Assembly: GCA_937880705.1 (NCBI GenBank) | Contig: CALGRZ010000059.1 | Location: forward strand, 1 to 19,415 | DNA from: an uncultured Alistipes sp. | Lineage (GTDB): Bacteria > Bacteroidota > Bacteroidia > Bacteroidales > Rikenellaceae | DNA length: 19,415 bases | Direction of reading: 5' to 3' | Part shown: piece by piece, positions 15,102 to 19,415 of the stretch | Layout of the letters: each line of letters starts with the position of its first letter | How positions within the stretch are numbered: position 1 is the first letter of the stretch | Notes under the pieces: model-generated | The model's database searches: none | The model's input: only the letters and a program-made list of their open reading frames with translations | What the model was told of the DNA's origin: nothing | Translations under genes and position numbers: made by a program

Positions 15102-16811
15102 ATGGCAAACTTTTTTTCAGATAACAAGGATTTACAGTATCACCTCTCGCATCCTCTGATGCAGAGAATCATCGAGCTGAAAGAGCGTAACTTTGCCGAT
15201 GCCAAGGTCTATGACTATGCACCCCAGAATACGGAGGATGCGCTGGACTCATATCGCTGCGTGCTGGATATCGTAGGCGAGGTGTGTGGCGAGGTTATCG
15301 CCGCCAATGCCGAGAGCGTAGACCATGAGGGTCCCCGCGTGGTAAACGACCACGTTGAGTATGCTGCCGGCACCGTGCGCAACATCCAGGCTCTGACCGA
15401 GGCGGGTCTGGGCGGCATGACGCTGCCCCGCAAGTACGACGGTCTGAACATGCCCGTAACATGCTTTGCAATGGCCAACGAGATGGTGGCACGCGCCGAT
15501 GCAGGCTTCGAGAATATCTGGGGTCTGCAGGACTGCGCCGAGACCATCAACGAGTTTGCTACCGAGGAGATCAAGGCCAAGTTCCTGCCCCGCGTATCTG
15601 CCGGCGAGACCTGCGCCATGGACCTCACCGAGCCCGATGCAGGCTCTGACCTGGGTGCCGTGATGCTAAAGGCCACCTACGACGAGGCTGCCGGCGTGTG
15701 GCGTCTGAATGGCTGCAAGCGTTTCATCACCAATGGCGACGGCGACATCTCGCTGGTGCTGGCTCGTACCGAGGATGGCACGAAGGATGCGCGTGGTCTG
15801 TCGATGCTCGTTTACGACAAGCGTGACGGCGGCGTAAAGGTGCGCCGCATCGAGAATAAGCTCGGCATCAAGGGCTCACCCACCTGCGAGCTGGTATTCA
15901 ACAACGCCCCCGCAACACTTGTGGGTGACCGCAAGATGGGTCTTATCAAGTATGTGATGTCGCTGATGAACGCAGCACGTCTGGGTATCGCAGCACAGTC
16001 GACAGGTCTGTGCGAGGCTGCCTACCGCGAGGCTCTGAAGTATGCCGGTGAGCGTGAGCAGTTCGGCAAGCCCATCATTCAGTTTGCTGCCGTAGCAGAG
16101 ATGCTCAAGAATATGGAGGCCAAGACCATCGCCTCGCGTGCTATGCTCTACGAGACCGCCCGCTTTGTGGATATCTACAAGCAGCTGGCCCACATCGCGC
16201 AGGAGCGTTCACTCGAGCCCGAGGAGCGTCAGGAGATGAAGTTCTACAACCGTCTGGCAGATGGCTTCACGCCTCTGGCCAAGATGTTCGCATCGGAGTA
16301 TGCCAACGAGGTTGCCTACGACTCGATACAGATTCACGGCGGCTCGGGCTACATGAAGGACTACGCCTGCGAGCGTCTCTACCGCGATGCACGCATCATG
16401 AACATCTACGAGGGTACCACACAGCTTCAGGTGGTGGCTGCCATCAACCACGTCACCAAGGGCACCTACCTCGAGCAGATCATGCGCTACGAGGAGAACG
16501 CACGCACCGAGGCTACCAAGCCCTTGGGCGAGAAGCTCGTGGCCCTGCGCGAGATCTACCAGAAGGCCGTAGAGCGCGTTGAGACACTGGACAAGGAGTG
16601 CAACGGCTACAAGGATTTCCACGCACGTCGTCTTGTGGAGATTGCCGGATACCTCATCCTCTCGCACATCCTGCTGCGCCAGGCTGCCGAGGTAGAGGAG
16701 TATGTCGCTCCTGCACAGATCTTCGTGAAGTACGCCTCAAAGAAGATCAACGAGGCGTGGTCATACATCGCAGAGTCAGAGATCTCGGATGTAGAGCTCT
16801 TCAAGGCATAG
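15102..16811 (+). CDS. Acyl-CoA dehydrogenase with C-terminal extension
   Basis: FAD enzyme of 569 residues that interconverts acyl-CoA and trans-2-enoyl-CoA and exchanges electrons with the ETF encoded just upstream. Family signatures are CAMDLTEPDAGSDLGAV (about 170-186), RFITNGDGD, QIHGGSGYMKDYACERLYRD (about 411-430) and MNIYEGTTQLQ, whose Glu437 is the expected catalytic base. Compared with the roughly 380-residue butyryl-CoA dehydrogenases it has about 50 extra residues at the N-terminus and a helical C-terminal extension after residue 450. Chain length preference cannot be read. With the bifurcating-type EtfB, a reductive role (crotonyl-CoA to butyryl-CoA) is possible, but oxidation is not excluded. 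Confidence 0.9.
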   Translation: MANFFSDNKDLQYHLSHPLMQRIIELKERNFADAKVYDYAPQNTEDALDSYRCVLDIVGEVCGEVIAANAESVDHEGPRVVNDHVEYAAGTVRNIQALTEAGLGGMTLPRKYDGLNMPVTCFAMANEMVARADAGFENIWGLQDCAETINEFATEEIKAKFLPRVSAGETCAMDLTEPDAGSDLGAVMLKATYDEAAGVWRLNGCKRFITNGDGDISLVLARTEDGTKDARGLSMLVYDKRDGGVKVRRIENKLGIKGSPTCELVFNNAPATLVGDRKMGLIKYVMSLMNAARLGIAAQSTGLCEAAYREALKYAGEREQFGKPIIQFAAVAEMLKNMEAKTIASRAMLYETARFVDIYKQLAHIAQERSLEPEERQEMKFYNRLADGFTPLAKMFASEYANEVAYDSIQIHGGSGYMKDYACERLYRDARIMNIYEGTTQLQVVAAINHVTKGTYLEQIMRYEENARTEATKPLGEKLVALREIYQKAVERVETLDKECNGYKDFHARRLVEIAGYLILSHILLRQAAEVEEYVAPAQIFVKYASKKINEAWSYIAESEISDVELFKA

Positions 16812-16832
16812 AGGCCCATAGAGGCATTGAAC

Positions 16833-16870
16833 AAGGGGATGGCTACAATGTAGCCATCCCCTTTGCTTTA
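16833..16870 (+). terminator. Strong terminator after the acyl-CoA dehydrogenase gene
   Basis: AAGGGGATGGCTAC (16833-16846) pairs perfectly with GTAGCCATCCCCTT (16850-16863) around an AAT loop, followed by TTGCTTTA. It is a 14-bp stem, 21 nt after the stop codon. Confidence 0.88.
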
Positions 16871-16875
16871 CCACA

Positions 16876-16971
16876 AGCCCACATCAGCAGACCGCACCCG
16901 CAAAATCATCCCCAGCCCACATCAGCAGACCTCTCCCTTGAGATCATACCCAAAGTCCTCATCACCAGACC
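16876..16971. repeat. Degenerate 38-40 bp direct repeats
   Basis: AGCCCACATCAGCAGACC occurs at 16876-16893 and again at 16914-16931, with a third diverged copy (AGTCCTCATCACCAGACC) at 16954-16971. It lies in the gap between the two convergent terminators. The rest of the gap (16972-17057) is GC-rich with no supported gene. Confidence 0.6.
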
Positions 16972-17050
16972 GCGCAGACTGCAACACCAAACCACACAAA
17001 AGCCCAACACCGGACTGCACAGCGCAGCCCTCGGCTCCCCTGCCGCACAG

Positions 17051-17089
17051 ACAAAACAAAAGAGTCCGTGGCTGATGCCACGGACTCTT
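17051..17089 (-). terminator. Strong terminator of the Exb operon
   Basis: AAGAGTCCGTGGC (17060-17072) pairs perfectly with GCCACGGACTCTT (17077-17089) around TGAT. On the minus strand it is followed by TTTGTTTTG. It is a 13-bp GC-rich stem, 18 nt after the last exbD stop. Confidence 0.9.
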
Positions 17090-17107
17090 CAGTCAAAGGA
17101 TAACAGA

Positions 17108-17563
17108 TTAGTTGTTGGTAGCCTTTGCAGCGTAAGAGATGTTCAAAGCATCGGCCTTACGCAACTCCTGCTTAACAGCAGTCAGCTTACCTACGGTAGC
17201 ACCCTCATCAACGCGGAGGTTGACAGTCAGCGCGTGAACATCCATCTTCTTGGTCACTGCCGAAGCAGCCACGAAGTTCTGGATATCCTCAACGTCACCG
17301 GTCTGGTCGTTGAGCTGAATCTTCAGCGCGTCCTCACCCTTTGCGGCGTTCAGGGGCTTACCCATCCAAATGTTTACCAAATTCTTCTTATCCAACTCCG
17401 TAATCTCATGTGCCTCCGGCATTGCCACAGTCACCATAGGCTCTGTCTCACGCATGGTCGTTGCCGCCATGAAGAAGAACAGAAGCATGAAGATGATATC
17501 GGGAAGCGACGAAGTTGAAAGCGCGGGCACCTCTTTCTTGCCCTTTTTTGCCATTACTGCCAT
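17108..17563 (-). CDS. exbD: ExbD/TolR-type proton-motor subunit (second copy)
   Basis: A 151-residue member of the ExbD/TolR family, which with ExbB converts the proton gradient into force for TonB-type transport or envelope maintenance. A short basic cytoplasmic N-terminus (MAKKGKKEV) is followed by one helix at about 21-36, PDIIFMLLFFFMAATT, with the essential Asp at position 22. A small periplasmic domain makes up the rest. The start at ATG 17561-17563 lies 2 nt after the previous exbD stop; a second ATG three codons on is equally usable. It is the last gene of the operon, before a strong terminator. Confidence 0.92.
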   Translation of the reverse strand: MAVMAKKGKKEVPALSTSSLPDIIFMLLFFFMAATTMRETEPMVTVAMPEAHEITELDKKNLVNIWMGKPLNAAKGEDALKIQLNDQTGDVEDIQNFVAASAVTKKMDVHALTVNLRVDEGATVGKLTAVKQELRKADALNISYAAKATNN

Positions 17564-17565
17564 AA

Positions 17566-18162
17566 CTACTTCTTTGTTTGATCGTTAGGTTCAGCCTCCG
17601 AGATACTCATGGGAACAGCCTTACGGATGTTGGTACCCTGAATATCATCCAACTCGTCGAACTTCTTGCCGTATACCTGCATAGAGATATCGTCACGATA
17701 GAGGTTAAATGCGTGTGTAAGCTCATCCTGCACCTGCAGATAGACCTTATACTTGGTCTCATCATCGGCCTTAAGAGATACAAGACCCTTGCTCACGTCG
17801 CACGTTGTATTACCAATCTCCTTGGGCTCCTTAACCGAGCGGTCAGCCAATGTCAGGAAGTTGTAGACCTCCTGCGAGAGGCGCGAGTGACGTGCACCAC
17901 GGCGAAGATCGGCAGAGGTGTACTCATCGGTACCCACCATGATCATACCGCTACGCGATACGTTCACCTTAAGAACATTACGCTCGTTAACATCAACATC
18001 GTTCTGTTGCTCGGTTGTGTCGACCCACTTGGGAAGCGTACGCTTCATACCCGTATCGACATCCATCGTAGTAGTCACCAAGAAGAATATCAACAGCAGG
18101 AACGCGATATCCGCCATTGAGCTGGAGTTGATCTCACCAGCCTTCTTTTTAGCTCTTGCCAT
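17566..18162 (-). CDS. exbD: ExbD/TolR-type proton-motor subunit (first copy)
   Basis: A 198-residue ExbD-family protein. The basic start MARAKKKAGEINSSS precedes a helix at about 17-32, SMADIAFLLLIFFLVTTT, with the conserved membrane Asp at position 18. The periplasmic domain of about 165 residues is longer than in typical ExbD (about 100) and contains a run of charged and polar segments (RRGARHSRLSQEVYNFL; DETKYKVYLQVQDELTHAF) near the usual fold. It differs clearly from the neighbouring copy, so the pair is probably a heteromer rather than a recent duplication. It begins 5 nt after the coiled-coil membrane protein gene. Confidence 0.92.
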   Translation of the reverse strand: MARAKKKAGEINSSSMADIAFLLLIFFLVTTTMDVDTGMKRTLPKWVDTTEQQNDVDVNERNVLKVNVSRSGMIMVGTDEYTSADLRRGARHSRLSQEVYNFLTLADRSVKEPKEIGNTTCDVSKGLVSLKADDETKYKVYLQVQDELTHAFNLYRDDISMQVYGKKFDELDDIQGTNIRKAVPMSISEAEPNDQTKK

Positions 18163-18167
18163 ACTAA

Positions 18168-19127
18168 CTACGATTTAAATGTACCACGAATAGCCGAGTA
18201 AACGGCAGCCAAAGCTGCACCGATAAACGCGATGTAAGTTACAATAATACAAGCATCCGATACCATGTACTCGAAAGCACCAAATACGGTACGAGTAGCG
18301 GGATCGTTACCTACGCCCAGGGGCATGCCCTTAACGTCATAAAGCATGTTGCCATCGTTCCAACCGTGTGACTGCGCTACGAAGTAAGCAACTACCACAA
18401 CGGCAACAACAACTACCAGCGATACCAAAGTCTTAACCATACCGCCCTGGGTCTGGAAGAGGTTGATAACAGCCTGCAGAAGCACGAAAGCTACGGCAAA
18501 TACCATAAGGAAGTAGAACCACAACAGGTTGTAGTTGATGGCACGAGCCAAAGCCTCAACGTGAGCACCATCCTCCTCGGCAACAGCAATAGCAGCCTCC
18601 GATGCGGGGATATTCTCGGTCCAAGCCTCGTCATTCTCCTTACGCTGCTTAAGCTCGTCGGCAAGCTTGGTGTACTCGTCAACAACAGCCTGGGCAGCCT
18701 CAATCTGCTTCTTATTGGCACGCTTCTCTGTGAGCTCCTTAACCTTGGCAGCAGCAGCCTCGGCATCAGCCTGCATAGCAGCTACCTTGGCCTCCAACTC
18801 GGGGATAACCTTGAGGTTCTCCTCCTTCTTTACCTTGGCCTCCTCCAAAGCTTCGCCGTAGAGGATGCCGTCATCTGCGTTCTTGTACTGGTTTGCGAAC
18901 ACAGACTTCAAAGCCTCGATACCCTCGTTAGTGCTCTGAACGGGCACGGGCTTGCCATTCTCATCCATCACTGCATTGCCCTCCTCGTCAAACTGCTGAA
19001 CGAGAGCAATATTACCGGCAATCTTCGATGACTCGGGGGCCTGTGCACCTACATAGATTGCATAGCCCATCAAGCATACCGAGATAACGGCAATAATGAT
19101 GAATACTATTCTATTCAAGTTTTTCAT
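18168..19127 (-). CDS. Four-helix membrane protein with periplasmic coiled coil, in Exb operon
   Basis: A 319-residue protein of unknown function between exbB and the exbD genes. Predicted membrane helices lie at about residues 7-27, 200-223, 231-252 and 291-311. Between the first and second is a soluble stretch of about 170 residues. Its part from about 95 to 168 is rich in Ala, Glu and Lys (EAKVAAMQADAEAAAAKVKE) and looks like a helical hairpin or coiled coil. The segment before it has the acidic, turn-rich DEEGNAVMDENGKPVPV. An unknown membrane protein at this position is common in Bacteroidota Exb clusters. The start at 19125-19127 (MKNLNRIVFIIIAVI) lies 34 nt after exbB. I do not know a function; a structural part of the motor is the simplest inference. 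Confidence 0.8.
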   Translation of the reverse strand: MKNLNRIVFIIIAVISVCLMGYAIYVGAQAPESSKIAGNIALVQQFDEEGNAVMDENGKPVPVQSTNEGIEALKSVFANQYKNADDGILYGEALEEAKVKKEENLKVIPELEAKVAAMQADAEAAAAKVKELTEKRANKKQIEAAQAVVDEYTKLADELKQRKENDEAWTENIPASEAAIAVAEEDGAHVEALARAINYNLLWFYFLMVFAVAFVLLQAVINLFQTQGGMVKTLVSLVVVVAVVVVAYFVAQSHGWNDGNMLYDVKGMPLGVGNDPATRTVFGAFEYMVSDACIIVTYIAFIGAALAAVYSAIRGTFKS

Positions 19128-19161
19128 AATCTCTTTTTACTCCTTAATTGTTAGGTCTAAA

Positions 19162-19415
19162 TTATCGCTTGCTGTATGCAGTGAGCATATCTACCAAGGT
19201 GATAGAGGTATCCTCCATGTTAACTACCTGCGACTCAATCTTTGAGAGGATGTAGTTGAAGAAGATCTGGAGAATAACAGCTGCGATAAGACCCATAAGG
19301 GTAGTCAACAGAGCCACCTTAATACCACCAGCAACAACGGTGGGAGAGATGGTTGCCTGTGCCTGGATATCATCGAATGCCTGGATCATACCAACAACGG
19401 TACCCATGAAACCCA
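19162..19415 (-). CDS. exbB: ExbB/TolQ/MotA-type proton channel subunit, 5' part outside window
   Basis: C-terminal 84 residues or so of an ExbB-family channel protein; the frame runs off the right edge without a start. The conserved GFMGTVVGMIQAF (compare GLxGTVxGMxxAF) begins at the edge, followed by ISPTVVAGGIKVALLTTLMGLIAAVILQIFFNYIL, the last helix pair that forms the proton path, and a cytoplasmic tail ending TLVDMLTAYSKR. It forms a pentameric channel around ExbD helices in the inner membrane. It is the first visible gene of the exbB-unknown-exbD-exbD operon; its promoter lies outside the window. Confidence 0.9.
   Translation of the reverse strand, partial: GFMGTVVGMIQAFDDIQAQATISPTVVAGGIKVALLTTLMGLIAAVILQIFFNYILSKIESQVVNMEDTSITLVDMLTAYSKR

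Noticed and set aside
16598..17518. A 306-codon plus-strand frame spanning the end of the dehydrogenase gene, two terminators and exbD
   Set aside because: It crosses two strong terminators and two certain genes, and has no domain.

Overview
This is a chromosomal window from a Bacteroidota bacterium, most likely order Bacteroidales and plausibly a Rikenellaceae/Alistipes-like gut species. The placement is inferred, not searched. It rests on three things: promoters of the Bacteroidota type (TTTG, about 19-21 nt, TAnnTTTG), mostly without Shine-Dalgarno sequences; a moxR-DUF58-Bat aerotolerance-type operon; and an exbB-unknown-exbD-exbD cluster. I see no phage, transposase, CRISPR array, tRNA or rRNA. 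Almost everything is housekeeping or core accessory; the least explained DNA is the 1-kb intergenic region at 10.83-11.82 kb.

Layout. (1) 1-3.1 kb, minus strand: the str operon rpsL-rpsG-fusA, with fusA cut by the left edge and a clear promoter before rpsL. (2) 3.09-3.42 kb: an AT-rich gap with a 13-bp perfect inverted repeat and the pepD terminator. (3) 3.4-10.8 kb, minus strand: a tightly coupled six-gene cluster, moxR, DUF58, a BatD-like membrane protein, a TPR protein (BatC-like), batA and batB, with stop/start overlaps at nearly every junction, followed 25 nt later by pepD (cytosol non-specific/aminoacyl-histidine dipeptidase). (4) 10.83-11.82 kb: no protein gene. It holds the moxR leader hairpin and promoter, a 2.75-copy tandem repeat of about 115 bp in which each unit carries a long hairpin, a likely small structured RNA of about 160 nt on the minus strand with its own consensus promoter and U8 end, and two overlapping hairpins ahead of the next gene's promoter. 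(5) 11.8-13.0 kb, plus strand: a single family-4 type glycosyltransferase. (6) 13.1-16.8 kb, plus strand: etfB-etfA-acyl-CoA dehydrogenase, with a leader hairpin before etfB and a strong terminator after the last gene. (7) 17.1-19.4 kb, minus strand: exbB (5' part missing), a four-helix membrane protein with a long periplasmic coiled coil, and two exbD genes, ending in a strong terminator.

How the parts work together. The MoxR ATPase, the DUF58 protein and the two membrane-anchored von Willebrand A proteins form the widespread MoxR/Bat module, thought to act as a chaperone-like or stress-tolerance system in the envelope. EtfB, EtfA and the dehydrogenase form an electron-transfer unit for acyl-CoA/enoyl-CoA chemistry; EtfB carries the sequence block typical of electron-bifurcating ETFs. 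ExbB and the ExbD proteins form a proton-driven motor that would energise TonB-type outer-membrane transport.

The best candidates for something undescribed are the small RNA with its adjacent hairpin repeats, and the coiled-coil protein inside the Exb motor operon.
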